Source: Desmodus rotundus (taxonomy: Eukaryota > Chordata > Mammalia > Chiroptera > Phyllostomidae). Taken from it: a stretch of DNA of 64,000 nucleotides. The stretch is from assembly GCF_022682495.2 (NCBI RefSeq), contig NC_071398.1, positions 86,323,193 through 86,387,192 of the forward strand, read 5' to 3'. The translations under genes and the position numbers were made by a program. Positions 24,240 through 37,580 of the stretch are shown here, piece after piece (the first letter of the stretch is position 1; every line of letters starts with the position of its first letter). The notes beneath the pieces are model-generated. The model had not been told where the DNA came from and ran no database searches. It saw only the letters and a list, made by a program, of their open reading frames with translations.

Positions 24240-25025
24240 GTCTTACCTGGTTTCCTCCACATCTTTCATTCCCACATCCTCACAACCAGATCTGCTGATG
24301 GTCTCCACGCACAGGTTCCAGCCTACCTGCTCCTGAATGGCAGGAACAATCGTCTCTGTCCAGTGGATTTGAACTTGCCTGACTCCGTTAGGCTCTGATT
24401 CCTGTGACTCAGACCCATTTACCTGGTGCCTGCTCTCACCTCCAGGTCTCTTTATCAACCAAAATTTATCCAGGCCCCAAATCTACTGAGGAAGATTCTG
24501 GTGCTTGTCTAGCTGTGATGTGCTAGCTGAGTCTGCCTACTGTGCTGGCCTCATCTTGGGATTGGGGAGCTGCCTAAGCACTTCAACCTTAGGAGGAAGA
24601 AGCCTCATTCTATTTGTTTACACTGATGAGAACTCCAGAAGCCATATCCTCAACCCAACCCACTGACTAGGGCACAAGACCCCACCTAGCACTAACCCAT
24701 GCCTTATATGGACTTATATCCCTCCCCTCTAACCCCAGATTTAACCACATACACTAGCCACCCTTGGGAAGGTTCTGAATGAGAACCAAAACTCACTTAA
24801 CTCAGGATTTGACCTACACCTTAATGCCAAGCAACTGATCAGGTACCTTGGGGCCAACATTATTCAGAATTAGCGCAAAGGTTCTTCTACCCAGTCAGTG
24901 TTTCTGGACCACTGAATTGTCCTCTCTACACCTACCTGGGCAGCAGACTTCCCCACATCAGCAAATCCCCACCCTGGGTGCTCCTCTGCTCACGGTCTAT
25001 GTTGCCATCCGCATATTGTAATGGC
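24240..25025. other. Unassigned non-coding sequence
   Basis: C-rich, with no CpG excess and no repeat recognised. It has the look of an old interspersed element, but I cannot name one. Confidence 0.35.
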
Positions 25026-26005
25026 AGCTGTGAGTTCTAATTATTAAAGAGCAAGGCTAAATAAAAACTTGGCCAGTGGTTTAAAGGGAGATGTAAAAAC
25101 TCATTACATAATTCGAATAACAGTAATATTCATTTCTTTAATACTATTCTATTTTCCATAGGAAATATGCATGAATTATAACTGAATAGCTTCTCCTGGC
25201 TCAATGGGACTTATGCATGGTGGGATGCTTCATACTATTCTCAGGGTGTGCAACAACAGATCAGGATAATTTGAAACTGCTGATATTCAACTGTTCCTGA
25301 CCTACCAAAACAGAAGTTTCATGTAGTTTAACTTAATATAACGTGGTTCGCTAAAAAGTGGACTAGGATGCTGTTAGTTGGATTACTTGGAAATTGTCAG
25401 TGAAATGAATGCTTATGGACTTTCCTTCTTTCCTTAGACATTCTGGCAGGTCAAATTCAAAATTCCTATAAGAGACGGTAAGAACAGAAATGAACAACAG
25501 TGACACAGTTAGTGTAATACTTGCAGACTTAGAGATCCTCTTTATCCGGCCCTGTTGTAGAGTCAGCCGCCTTCCAGTGTAGAAAGCCAATAAGGATTAT
25601 AATCCTCCTTCTCTGCTTTGGGGCCATGTGGGTGTGGCCCAGGTGTGAGAGGTGAAAAACACGGCTACCCTGTGCTCTGTGCAGATGCTGTCTCAGTAGC
25701 AAGTTTCCCTTAAGTCTATCCTCACTGACTTTGCACAAAAGTTCCTCTAATCACCCTTTAGAAGCTTTGCCCAAGACAGTTCATGAAAACCCTGGACAGT
25801 TCAATTTTTTTTTAAAAGGGTCTGGATGACTTACAAATAAAAATGGTAAGATACGTATATCTAATTGCAGGTAAGCACTGTCCTGCCCACAGTGGCCCTC
25901 TCTCGGTAGCTGAAATCCCATCATTTGACACTCTCCTTAATTAAGGCTTGGAGGGCTTAATAAAATCCCAGGTACGCCATATTGGAGAGACAGCACATAT
26001 GTTTA
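25026..26005. promoter_or_regulatory. Two short A/T-rich unique blocks, regulatory-looking
   Basis: 25030-25220 and 25850-26000 are repeat-free. They contain TTAATTAAGG (25937-25946) and 'atgcatgaattat'-like words. Between them lies ordinary unassigned sequence. Weak evidence. Confidence 0.2.
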
Positions 26006-27555
26006 TAACCAGACACTGATTTATATCTTAGTGTGGGTTGTTCAGTACATCAGCTATTTTGATAGCCTGGTACGAAAGTACAAAGCACAGGTAGGGGTAA
26101 GTAGATGGTGAGTGGAAAGGTCGCTTCCACAGGACAGGTTTAACTGGTATGTCCCCCTGGAGGGCCCATGGTCACTGGGATTGAGGGCAAGGGCCAGTGG
26201 AGAGGGGGGATTTCAAAATGGTGGGTACTCAACAAAGATTTTATTATATCACAATCAAGTTTTACTCTTCCTTATGGGCAGGCTGCCTGCCTTATAAAAA
26301 TATATTTTTATATTTTTGTTTGAGGAGGAATGAATCTCCTAAGCCACCTCAACACAGTGCAGCTGGTATATTAGGGAAGGCTTTATGGTGACTACCGATC
26401 AAAGAATTTTGGGGGCACGCTCATATCCCCACACAAAGGAAACACTTGAAAACCCAACCCCAGATAAGGATCGGGGCCCCAGGGTATAATTATTTGCATT
26501 AGAGTGACTTTGTGGTTAGGTTTACAAAGGAGTCCACAGTCTAGTAGAAAATTCAGCCCAGAAACCTGGCCTGCAGTGATAAGGTGGAAGCCAGCACAAA
26601 GTCAGGCCTTCTCATAGACCTCCCCTTCCTGTAAACACCTACCCTGGCCACTGCGTGGCAGACAGGTAATGAGAGGTGCAAGAGAAGGGAAGGGGACCAG
26701 AACAGCTCTCCGGCCGTCTCCAGACAAGCCTCAGGGAGGACCTGAGGAGAACGGGGAGACTACACGACACAGTCTGGAGCTGTGTGTTAGATCCACAGAG
26801 CCCCAGAGGGGAAACTGTCGCCCAGAACGGCCACATCAGGACCCCTTTTCCTTCCCCTCTGTGATGGAGTCATGGCCGGCCCCCACTCTCCCACCAAATG
26901 CTTAATGCTTAATTGGCAACTCAAGACACTGCCTATGTAATCACATCTTTGTGGCACTGATCTTGAAATGAACTTCGAGAGTGGGCCAGGCCAGAAAATT
27001 GCACCCCACTGATAGCTGTTGGTACCTGAGCACGGAGTGCTTGTACAGTCTCTAGCAAGCCAGGTGTTATGCCTTCCTTCTCCCTCCCAGGGCAATGAAA
27101 ATCATTTCAGAGGATTCCTACTCAAATCCTACTCAAATTTCTTCATTTGCTGGACTAACATTTACTTGGCTTCTAATAGACTCAACCAGTGATGAGGTCC
27201 TGAGGTAATGGCCCACCATGCTATTTGGATGATGTTTTCTTTGCCTGTATTCTATCCCCCAACCTCCATCTCTTGGCTCTAAGATTTCCACACTCACTCA
27301 AATACAAATTCTCTATGTCAGAGGAGGCTCTGGGGCCTTGATAAACATAAAGTTGATTTACATGGAAGCGTGGTTAACAACATGGGGCCAAACAAGCAAG
27401 AATGCAGAAGCAAATAGAATAACAGAACTAAAACACACCAGACACGTAAAAGTCAACGAAAGAGTAAGAAATACAAAGCTTTTTTTTTTTTTTTTTAAAT
27501 AGTATAAACAGAGCTAAGGGATATAGAAAAAAGGACTAGAATTCATTGTAGACAG
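26006..27555. other. Unassigned non-coding sequence
   Basis: The ORFs at 26639-27095 are overlapping shadows without domains. A T18 homopolymer lies at about 27479-27496. Confidence 0.4.
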
Positions 27556-27559
27556 CTCC

Positions 27560-27735
27560 CACCCTAAACACTTGGATGGACAGATTCAACAAAATTGAGA
27601 TGTCAATTTTCTGCCCCAAATTATTTTATCAATATAATGCAACCTCAAATTCCAATTTTTTTTTGGATGGGTAACGTGGTAAAAATTTTCTCAACTTCGT
27701 GTGGAAGAATATCTATGAAAAAGTAATGAAGACAG
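27560..27735 (+). repeat. L1 ORF2 fragment
   Basis: 'acagattcaacaaaattgagatgtc', 'ccaaattattttatcaatataatgcaa' and the following poly-T correspond to the conserved 3' part of L1 ORF2 in sense orientation. Broken by indels. Confidence 0.65.
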
Positions 27736-29425
27736 CCACCCGCAGTTAAAGGTATTATTCACTATGGTGTCATAGTGTGTCATAGCATGGGACATGAGGA
27801 GCCCAGAGACTCGACATACCCCCTCACCATTTCCCTGCCACCCCTTCTCCTTCCAGCTGAGGTTGTAAGCTAATACTTACCCCTGCAGCCCTATTTTTCA
27901 AGCTTTTTTTGTCCATGACCCATGTATAGAAATAGGAGTTATGTAAGGACTCACAGTTTTAAAAGCACTGCCGTTGTGTGTGTGTGTATGGGGGGGGTGT
28001 CTCTTCTCCTTCCTTGTCCTCTATCTAAGGGGGTCTCATCCCCAAGCCCATCTTACTGGCCCAGCATCAGCCATTTGGTGGCAGATCCCACTCACTTTGC
28101 TTAAACATGGGATTTAATTGTAAGAAAGCACTTATTTTAGATTTCCTTCTAGCCCAAGAATGAAGGGAACAAATACACCTCAACTGATTGGTCAACAAGG
28201 GAAGGGAGGTGGAATTTATGTTTTTTAAAATGTAACGAGGATTATGATTAAACAAAGCTCTCAATCATTCCTCACAGGGAGCGTGGGCTCCCATCTCTGG
28301 GTGAGCTTTTCCCATCCCTGTGGTAGGACCCTTGCCTCCTCTGATCCACCAGGCCAGTTGTTTTAAACAGCAGAACGGGGATTTAGAACACACTCAGTAT
28401 CATTGCCTGGAAGACAGTAGCCTTCTAATGCAAGGTATTTGTTTTAAAGTGCACAGAACTAAAGTACTTTCTAAAAAAAAACCCAGCTCCAACTCTACTC
28501 TCTATAAAAATTTAAAATCACATTGATTACCCATCTGGCATATCTCCTAATTATGCAGCTCTTAGTGGACTAAACTCCTTTCAGAAGCAAACCAGTAAAT
28601 AGACAAAGGAAAACATGATTAATAATTTCTTTTTGTTCTGTTTTTCAGGACAAGTCCCTGTTCATTCATGCTCTCCACTGAAAATGCTTTATAATTATAC
28701 CCAAAGACAGAAATGATATACAGTCCCCTGGTTATTTGTTTAACAGGAAGGAGAGACGTGAGAGCAAAATTCACTTTTCGGCAGAAAGGCTTTAACAGAG
28801 CAGACACCCTGCACCGGTTTTCATCTTTACAGCCCTGTGTGTGTGTGTGTGTGTGTGTGTGTTTAAACGTGTTTCACTGAGTTAACTGCCACCTCAATCC
28901 TACCACGTATCTAATACGTTCCGTTTTGCCTCAACAATTGGTTTTCTGGATAATCAGGCAGATGTATTTGGTGAAACAAGCCACACTACTTATTTACACT
29001 TGAGACAAAATGCTATTTTTTAAGAAGCTTCATCATATTAGGCTTATTATCCCAGAATAGCTGATACACCGCTAGACAAATTATACTCAGTAGAAATTGT
29101 TTGGAGTACCCCAGGAGTTGCCAGTGGTCTATCTTTATTGCTTTCCCGTCATTTTCTTTACACCTTTGTCCCCTTTCAGCATCCTTTCTCCATCAGCGGC
29201 CCACAGGAACCTATACTCCCTGGCTTCCATCAAAAGGGGAGTCACTAGTTCCCCAGCATAAACTCATTTTTATGGAATATCTATTGACAGCTTTAAAACA
29301 TAAAATGTTCCTTCATGAAGTACATGAAGAGAACAATGAGGCCATGGATCACACAGTTATCTATTCAATAGCCATACCTATATTCTTTCTTGAGAAAAGA
29401 AAGAACCCCAATATTCTTTGGAGTG
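27736..29425. other. Unassigned non-coding sequence
   Basis: Contains a (GT)n patch at 27974-27988 and a (TG)n microsatellite at 28836-28862. 28560-28830 and 28880-29080 are repeat-free and A/T-rich. Confidence 0.4.
28836..28862 (+). repeat. (TG)n microsatellite
   Basis: About 13 uninterrupted TG units. Confidence 0.95.
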
Positions 29426-29429
29426 GCAG

Positions 29430-29795
29430 TATGGCTTTGCAGCTTGGGGTGACCATGTGACATATTTCAGGCCCACAAGACCTAAACAGAGGCCTTCTGG
29501 AAGTTTCCAGGAAAGCTTTTATATTCTTGATGTTAGGGAATAGATATGGCTGTCACTGCCCTTCTATCTTCTTCTTGACCTGACCAAAAATGTGATGTCT
29601 GGAGCTGAAGCAGCCTTCTTTAGATCACGAGGCAAAAAGCAAGAAAATCACAAAGACATTGGTTCCTAGATCTCTGAGTCATTGAACCAACACTGACAGC
29701 ACACCAGACTTCTACTATGAGAAAAATGAAGCCTTATTTGTTTAAGCCAGTGGTTAGTCAGGTATTCTGTTACTTGCATCCTGAGATGCAGGAAA
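29430..29795 (+). repeat. LTR-like interspersed repeat, family not named
   Basis: 'gaccatgtgac', 'gtgatgtctggagctgaagcagcc', 'gatcacgaggcaaaaagc' and 'ttgtttaagccagtggttagtc...ctgttacttgca' follow the order of a common mammalian repeat ending in 'gtttaagccactgttatt...gttacatgcagc'. I recall this as LTR-class but cannot fix the name. Confidence 0.55.
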
Positions 29796-30765
29796 GATTT
29801 CATATTAGCCCAAGAATTTCTGTGGGGTGCTTCAAGGGCTGTGTATGAAGAACAACGAAAAGGCTAAGTCAGCAGGAAGAACTCCCCCTGCCCTACTGGC
29901 ACCTGATTTCTTCAGATGAGCTCATCTTTTATTTTACATCTTGAGATTATAATTTGGAATTCATTTGAGAAAAATAAATTCTCCTGTTTAAGAGTTTGTG
30001 TTTAAAACCACTGAATGAGATCCTTTTTCTACTGAAAAGTTTGTTGGCTTGCTCACGGAAAGAAGCCCGAAGAAATGAGTCATTACTAATGAGATTTCAG
30101 TAATACAGTGTCTATAAGAAGAGGGCCTTTTGATAAAGAAAAACTAGTCTCGATCCTCTCTGATCACATCACTTTCTCTCCTCACATAGACTATTCTGAG
30201 TACCAACCTGATGTCATATATTTTTTCCAATTAGATTGGTTGGTTGTTCTACCAAAAGGTGCAAAGATGACCCACATAATCCTACATCTTCACTGAATAC
30301 AGGGATCCAAGCCTGTTTAGGAGGTAAATATAGAGACCTAAGTAGCGTTTTAAAATTAATAACAGGTAATTCTTAAGAGAAAGTGCACAGAGGTGGGGAG
30401 GCATTGATCTGCTTTTGTGTTTTTCTTCTCCTGTGGCCCTGGCCCTGGGATCAGGCTGGAATTGTTGAGAAGCCTTGAGACCAATATGCTGGTGAGTTTC
30501 CATCTGGACTGAAAGGGCTTGCGGCATATTTTATGCCATGGTGGTGTCCTGAAATGGTTTGCCCACCCTGAATTTTGGTGTTTACACTCTCACTTCAAAT
30601 GTAACATGGGCTCTCATGAGTTAAAACAAAGAATTGTTTGAGAATGAGAATAATGCCTGTCTACCAGCTCCACCTCTCGCATGCACAACCTCCCTCATCT
30701 TGAGGCCTCCTCCTTCCTGCAAGGTCAGTGTTATTTCACTCACCGCATTTCCAATCTTCTCATAC
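29796..30765. other. Unassigned non-coding sequence
   Basis: Nothing recognised. Short ORFs only. Confidence 0.4.
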
Positions 30766-30767
30766 AT

Positions 30768-31020
30768 TCAGTGTCTTAGAGTGCGGGCTTTAGAACTAGG
30801 GAGGTTTGGGCTTCATCCCAGGTCAGCCACTAACTGCCTGGTAACCTTGGACTAGTCACTTAACTTCTCTGTGCTCCAGATTCCTCATGCCAAAAGGAGG
30901 TATAAGAATAGTGCCTACCTGGTAGGACTGTCAGAAGGCTTAAATAATTTAAAATACGCAAAGTGCTCAGAACAGTTCCTGGAAGATAGTCAATGGTAAA
31001 TGATTATTAGCTATTATCGT
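30768..31020 (+). repeat. MIR SINE, nearly full length
   Basis: Sense MIR: 'cttagagtgcgggctttagaa', 'cagccactaactgcctgg', 'agtcacttaacttctctgtgct', 'gtgctcagaacagttcctgg', ending 'ttattagctatta'. Confidence 0.93.
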
Positions 31021-31149
31021 CGTTGTGGTGGTGGTGACTTGCCTGTTACCAAGTCTCATCTCCCCTTTGGTACATGGGAGTAACGACACCCCATACCGTT
31101 ACCTCTGATCAAGGGAACAGCCAATTGACACACTTAAGTGTGGTTGCTG

Positions 31150-31498
31150 GTGTGTGCAATACGCCCCCGTGGAAATGCTCCTGCCTAGGCTCCGCCTGCT
31201 TAGTGCTTCTCAGCCCCTTAGATCCCACCTAATTCAAACTTGCTTCTGAAAGGCTTCTCCAGCTCAGTGGTACACTCTGTCTTCTCTTATTACAAATAAC
31301 TACAACTACGAACATTTCCCCCCTCAATTCAGCACCAAATCATAGGGTGTCTTTTACTGTTCTTTATCACTTCAATTTCCTATTAAAACTTGAAGCTTCT
31401 TATGTGCCAGAACTTATTCCTCCACACGCATACACTTTACTATGCTGCCCAGTGCTGGGCACATGGGAAGTGCTTAAAAAATATTTATTGATTGCTCT
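31150..31498 (+). repeat. L2 LINE 3' end
   Basis: 'ttctgaaaggcttctcc', 'cttgaagcttcttatgtgcc'-like and 'gtgctgggcacatgggaagtgcttaaaaaatatttatt' match the L2 3' end in sense. Confidence 0.7.
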
Positions 31499-32999
31499 GC
31501 TCACCTCTACTCTAAGTTAGTATTTTTATGTGCTTGTGCGGAGTTTCTTTCAAAGCAGGTTACATCTGTAGTCCAGCAAACTATCAAATGTGATCTCACC
31601 TAAACTAGAAATGGGCCTAAACCCAGGATCAGAGGCAGCTTGGACAGGGCTTCCTCCCTCGGTGATGCTGGAAGGAGACAGGCTTTATACTCTCTGAGAC
31701 AGAAAAAAGAAAAAAAAGAACGAGGCAGCACCTTCTTGATCTTATTTCATCAATCGAAATTCCCTCTTCCCCTAGGCCAACCGTGGCCAAATTCAAGAAA
31801 CAGATGTTTGCATAAAGAACCGTCCCTGGAGTCAGCGTGGCTGTTTATCCAATTTCACCCTGCCATACAGGCTTAGGTCATGTCCAACGGAGCCCAAACA
31901 ACAAGTTGGAATGGACAAACTTCAGTCTGCGGAAGAGTTCAAGGAGAGCCGAGATGGCCCCACGTCAGGGAGGCTGGAGAGAAGGTCACGCCTCCGTGAG
32001 AAGTGGGACAAGAAAAATTCATTTCCAACTAAGAGAAAAATGGCTTTTCTCAGCTCAGAATCCATAACCCGTAGAGCCCTACTATTTTTTAAGTGAAGAC
32101 ATTGGCTTTGGGCTGTCTCTCTCTGCTTCTGGCACCCTTCTATGGTCCCCCAACAAAAAGAAATGTTTCGATTTTTCTGAACGTGCTATGTCCACACAGC
32201 TGTTCCATGTCGATGAACTAAGTGTGTGCCTGTCTCTCTGATTCCCCTGTTGAGTTCGCATATTTTGAATGTCACGTGAGCTGTGGGTAATTGCATCAAT
32301 GCAGATGATGGCTCTATCTTAGGGATCTTTGAATCTGTTAAGTGTATCTATTTCAACTTCTTTCCTCCAGCACTCCCTGAATAAGTTGTTCATGAGACAT
32401 GGAGAGTGTAGGTGAGAGGTGCTTCTCAGTGCAGTTTACAGCATCTCACAGGTAAGCACTGAAAGCCCCGCTCTGATCGCAACATCTGCTCTGAACAAGG
32501 GCATCCAGGGACCTGCCGTCAGATTTTTCGTCTTAAGGATGATCACCATGTACGTTCACAAATAAAAATGTGAAGCATTCTGACAGCCGAGCAAACCGTG
32601 AAGAATTAAACTTCCCAAACAGGAAAACACTACTGCCACATCCTTGCTGCTATTCATTTGCAGAATCGCCTTCATTCAGAGCCTCTTCACTTTCTTCCCC
32701 ACGCCCCCCACCCCCAGTGCCTCCCCACCCCCCACCTGGTGCATCCCTCATGGACCTGTTTCTGTATCGGGGCAAGGTTCCATTTGGAGAGGGAACAGTC
32801 CAATTTTGAAGGATCTGTTTCCTAATGCTAAAATCAGACTTTTCCAGTAAACATGTTTGAGGCAGTGTGTTCAGTAGCAGGGAAAGGAGGTTTGTAAAAT
32901 AACCAGCGCCTCCCTGGAAGTTTCCAGCATCTCGCTATTGCTGCTGCGCATCAGAGAGCTCCAGACAGCCTAGACCAGCGTCCCCCCTGGCTGTTTCAT
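31499..32999. other. Unassigned non-coding sequence
   Basis: No repeat recognised. 32150-32350 is repeat-free with evenly mixed composition. 32690-32750 is a C-rich tract. Confidence 0.4.
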
Positions 33000-33290
33000 C
33001 CCCATGGTCTTCCCCCACTGCTTTTCTTATGTCACTCTTCCCACTGCAGGTCCTCTCTTCACCCTGCCACTCACCCGGATCCTACCCCCTTCAATGTCCA
33101 ATGCAAGGGGTTCTTCAGGGGGCTCTCCCGATCTTTCCCCTGGATGTGACTGCTCCATCCCTTGCAATCCTATAGACCCTTGCTTTTAGCATTGACCACA
33201 TTCTGCCTTGTGTTACAGACATTTGTACACTTGCCTAATACCCCCTACAACATTGCAGTCTCCAGGAGAACACCCAGTAGAGAAATATCT
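33000..33290 (+). repeat. Probable L2 fragment
   Basis: 'ccctgccactcacc...cttcaatgtcc...' and 'gcattgaccacattctgcc...tgcctaat' have L2 3'-region texture. Diverged. Confidence 0.4.
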
Positions 33291-33312
33291 TGAATACAAA
33301 ACAAGAATGTCT

Positions 33313-33640
33313 GGTTGCTATGGACTGAATTATAACGCTCCCACCTGCCTGGCATTCATGTGTGGAAGCCCTAACCCCATAATGTGACTGGCTATCCTTG
33401 AAGACAGGGCCTTTAGGAGGTAATTAAGGTCGAATGAGATCATAAGGATGGGGTCTCTTCTTCTGCACACACGCACTCAAGAAAGGCCATGTGAGGACAC
33501 AGAAAAAAAGACCACCTTCTGCAAGCCAGGAGGAGACCCCTCACCAGAAACTGAGGCCTGCTGGACCTTGCTCTCCAACTTCCTTGTCTCAAAAGTCTGA
33601 GAACATAAGTTGCTGTTGTACTTATCTGGAAACCATTTCG
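33313..33640 (+). repeat. MLT1-type MaLR LTR (solo)
   Basis: 'tgctatggactgaatta', 'gaagccctaaccccataatgtgactgg', 'acagggcctttaggaggtaattaagg', 'aggccatgtgaggacacag' and 'gcaagccaggaggagacccctcacc' follow MLT1A/B order. The 3' end (expected 'gtttaagccaccc') is lost near 33640. Confidence 0.88.
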
Positions 33641-35540
33641 GGGACCATCTCGATGAACCCCAGAAAAGTATTGGCCAACCCAGTTATCAATGAAAAAGTC
33701 CTGATCATTTCCATTTGAAATAAAGTCTAACAATTCAGCTAAATAATTCTTAAATACTCTAATAAGCCACTGATGACAGAATAAATATAACAAGTGGACA
33801 GACTGCTCAATAAGAGAACGGTTATTTCCTCCCTTGCTTTTAAATATTATTTTTATGGGTTCTTGGCAGGAGAAAAACACTCTTAAAACTATGACCCAAT
33901 GTCAGGGAGAAAGCAGACTAGTCTCTTAAACTAATGGCTGTTGTTGAGGACTCCTTTAGCAATATTGAGCAAGAAAAAAAAGGCGGGGCGGGGGAAGAAC
34001 TTTGCAATAAACGACCTTCATGGAAGAAGACTATTCATGTTAATTAGTAGCTCTTTTCAAATATGATTCATATATGCATTAAGCCATGGCATGCTGAACA
34101 ATGCGTGCATTGTAGTAAACATCAAGATAAGTCTCAAGTATGGTTATCAAAATTTTAGAAAACTCTAGCTAGGGATTTTTTTCATAAGATTGTGACTTGC
34201 TGTTCCTAGTGCGTTGCACAATAGTATCTCTCCTAATGGCTTTTAGCTTTTTCCACTGCCAACTTTTATATTTAAAATCCATACAATTATGGATAATTTA
34301 TGAACATTATGAGGCTTTTCCTTTTTTTGTACTGATTCTTACTGATTCAAGCCAGCTTTTATCCTTAGCAAATCAAATGCATTTTGCTTATAACACTAGA
34401 TTCATTCTCACATATTCCACTTTATTCTTATTATTAGGATTTCTTATTATGCATATTTAATTTAAGAATGCATTTTCTCCATTAAAAAATTAGAATATGC
34501 TGCAAGAAGTACTACAAGGTGATTATTTGCTTTAGTTTGCTTTTATTAACTATGTAAGCCCTGATATGGTCTTTCTAAAGTTACAAGCAAAAGACAAAAA
34601 CGTTAAAAAGAAAAAAAAATTTTCATCCACTTAATACCACAGAATTTCTTGATGTGATGGTGGTATATGAGGTATCAAATTCAAATAAGAGAATGGCTAA
34701 ACCATTTCTCAATATTATGTGAATGGAGGAAGGACGGAAGTCTACTAGACGTTCTAAGCGAATACACCATTAAGTATCGTTCTTTAGAGATTAGTCCAGC
34801 AAGATGCACCATGAGGAAAGGAAGAACTATGAGGCCAGGTGAGCCTCTTACCCACCTTCACATAACACCACCCTCTACCACCTCACTCTTCCTCCTAAGA
34901 CCGGAAAATGAACGGGCCCAGCCTTAGAGGTGGTCCTTACATTAAATTCCTTTAACAAAATAGCTGGGACCTTAGGGTCTACAAGAAAATAATAGCCAGT
35001 TCCTCTCTTAATTTTGCAACCATTAATTGGATGCTATCAGACAAGTGATGTGGCTGTTTTTTTTCTAACAAGTTTGAATGTCAACACTTCTCCAAATTAT
35101 TGATTTCACTCATTGTTTTTAAATCGCGAGGGCAAACCAAAGAACAAAGGTTCCATCTCAACTTGATGGACGGCAGCTGTCTCCTCTCCCTGCCCACCTC
35201 ACCAGCGTGGCACTCACCACCACACGTGGGTGTAACTTTGGTTTGCAGAGAAGAGTCCTATACCAACCACACTGACTATAGCAGGAAAGAAGAGAAAGCA
35301 CATTTATTAGTTTCCTGCTTACTCTGTGTTTGTATTATTATTTGCTATTGATTTCAGACCTTAACATCTATAGACACCAGCTGACTTTGTCTTACTACAA
35401 AATCCAAAAAAAAAAAAAAATCAATGCTATCTAATATCTTGGCACTTATTAAAGATCTTTTATAAAAGGATGCCATACCAGTTACTTTCGATATAACGTA
35501 TTACATAAACATGCCTGCATACCTACAAGAATTTCAGCCT
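33641..35540. other. Unassigned A/T-rich non-coding sequence
   Basis: Repeat-poor. 34020-34650 is very A/T-rich with no clear L1 signature. No exon seen. Confidence 0.35.
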
Positions 35541-35544
35541 ACAT

Positions 35545-35708
35545 GATGGGGATGAAAATCCTTGTTCCTTCACTTACTAGCTCTGTGAATATGCACATAT
35601 TACTGAACGTGCCTCAGTTTTCTCATCTGAAAAGCAGGGACAATAATAATACCTGCTTTATAGAGCTGTTGTGAGGATTAAACGTAATGCGCGAACAGCC
35701 CTCAGAAG
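35545..35708 (+). repeat. MIR SINE
   Basis: Sense MIR: 'tcacttactagctctgtgaata', 'gcctcagttttctcatctgaaaagcaggg', 'gagctgttgtgaggattaaacg'. Confidence 0.9.
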
Positions 35709-37580
35709 AGAGCGTTCCTAGCCCAATGTCTCTCTGTGTGTCCCGGATCCTATGCCTCTAGGGGCCCTTTCTCTCCATCTGGTAATCCCTGGTATTTTGG
35801 AATTTTTAATCTTAGTCTTAGCTAGGGAGACATTTAAAAGGATAGCGCACAGCCAACTCTGCAGGCCCCCACACTTCCTCTGAACAAACTGTGTCTCTAC
35901 TTGATTGCTTCACTACCCCTGTGTGGGCCCTAATATCTTGAATAAAAATAGAATATTTTACTGGAAACCAATAAATGCCTTGGAAATAAAAATATAAACA
36001 GACATTAATTAACTAGCTTGCTATAATTATTCTTTCCTGAAACAATATTTTTTTCAGTTCTTCCACCACCATGACCAAAATAAATAAATAAGTAGTCAGT
36101 GTGCTCTTCTTGGCTAAACGGACAATGAAGTTAATGAAGTGCACAACCAATCTCATAGATCAGTTACTAATATATGGAGAGAATCATTTAGCAATATCAT
36201 ATGTAAATTTTCTACCTAGTTTTAGAAAGTAGAAGTAAAACTAAGGTGAGAAAAGGAAGCTTTCTGTAGCTTCAATGCTCATATAATAATTTAAAATCCT
36301 AAAATCTCAAATTAAAATAGCCAAAGTGTACCCCATTTATAATCTATTCATTGACCTGTTTATAGGGGGTCCAAAGAGCCAAGTGTTTGTTTTCATTGGA
36401 TGTTATTTTTGACAATGTATTTTGAAATTGATGCCTCCCCCCTATAAACTGTGTTGCTGTGTTGACGTATCATTTTACAGCAGGTACAGGAGCCAGTGTG
36501 TGTGCCTCCTGACCCTCCAGGGAGGGCTAGGTCAGCATGATCACGGCAGCAGTATGTCCTGCATTCTAACAGCCTTTCTCTGGAAGACAGTGGTGTCTGC
36601 TGCAGTGCAGTTACCTAAGACTGATGATACAGACCAAAGTCATTACAACAAAATTTATTTGGCATAGATCTTCTCAGCCACAGTTCCACCATCACAACCC
36701 ACCTAGTAGGCACACAGGATCCTCCTTCACAGGACTACATTTTCCCCATGCAGGAGGGCAGAAAGCAAAGGATCTTTAATGGACATGATATGCAAAATGG
36801 TAGACTCCTTTTAGTGAGGGAAGGCTGTGGATGTTGTCTGTTGGAGAGGGATCTACATCTTGAGTATCAGGCCTCCATCAGCTGGAGAGAGGTCAGATTC
36901 ATTGACCTTACAAAAACCAGGTAACGATCTGTCAATAATCAGGGCCCGAGCACCTCCACTTCCTAGATTCTCCATGTTGAAAGTCTAGACAGTTGCCAAA
37001 CATCTGTGAGGTTTAGATCAGGAACTGCGGTGGGGGTGGTACTCAGTGGCCAGCAGCATGCCCATCAGTCCCATCATGGGTAAGGTGAGGTCTGAGAACC
37101 CACTGAGAGCACTGAGAGGGTCTCTCTTGGTCTGGAATTTTCTGCCCATCCCTACTGCTCCCCTGTGTTAATTGAATCCTTTATTTGTCTCGTGTTGACT
37201 CCTATGTACATCCCACTCTCTTCACCTGTATTTGCTGGACATTTGAGGGAATCAAGCATGGCTACTCAGATTCTCACGTGTCCACTTTGAACTTCCCCCA
37301 TGTTCTGTCCTTACTCCTCTCCAGATTCCATACGTCCACCTGGATTCTGGAATCCGTGCCTCTGAAACTTTCTCTCCATCAACATTTCCCCAGCATTTTG
37401 GAATTTTCAATGAATTCTTTCTCATTTTTCTCTCTCTCCTCTCTCTCTCACACACAGAGAAGCAATTATAGTTGTGTCCCTAAGTCTATCGTGACAATAA
37501 ACTATTAAGTACAGGAAGAGACAATGAACATAGCAGCTATCAGGATTGGGTAGATCTCTTCAGCAAGAAACACAGGAATA
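35709..37580. other. Unassigned non-coding sequence
   Basis: 35930-36420 is A/T-rich and 36420-37130 is of mixed composition. Neither was recognised. 37435-37455 is a CT/CA-rich patch. Confidence 0.35.

Noticed and set aside
33655..33700. 'ttggccaacccagtt' as a mariner terminal repeat
   Set aside because: Only a short similarity. No matching inverted copy or TA duplication found nearby.
33440..33880. 146-codon minus-strand ORF
   Set aside because: Half of it is antisense MLT1 LTR.
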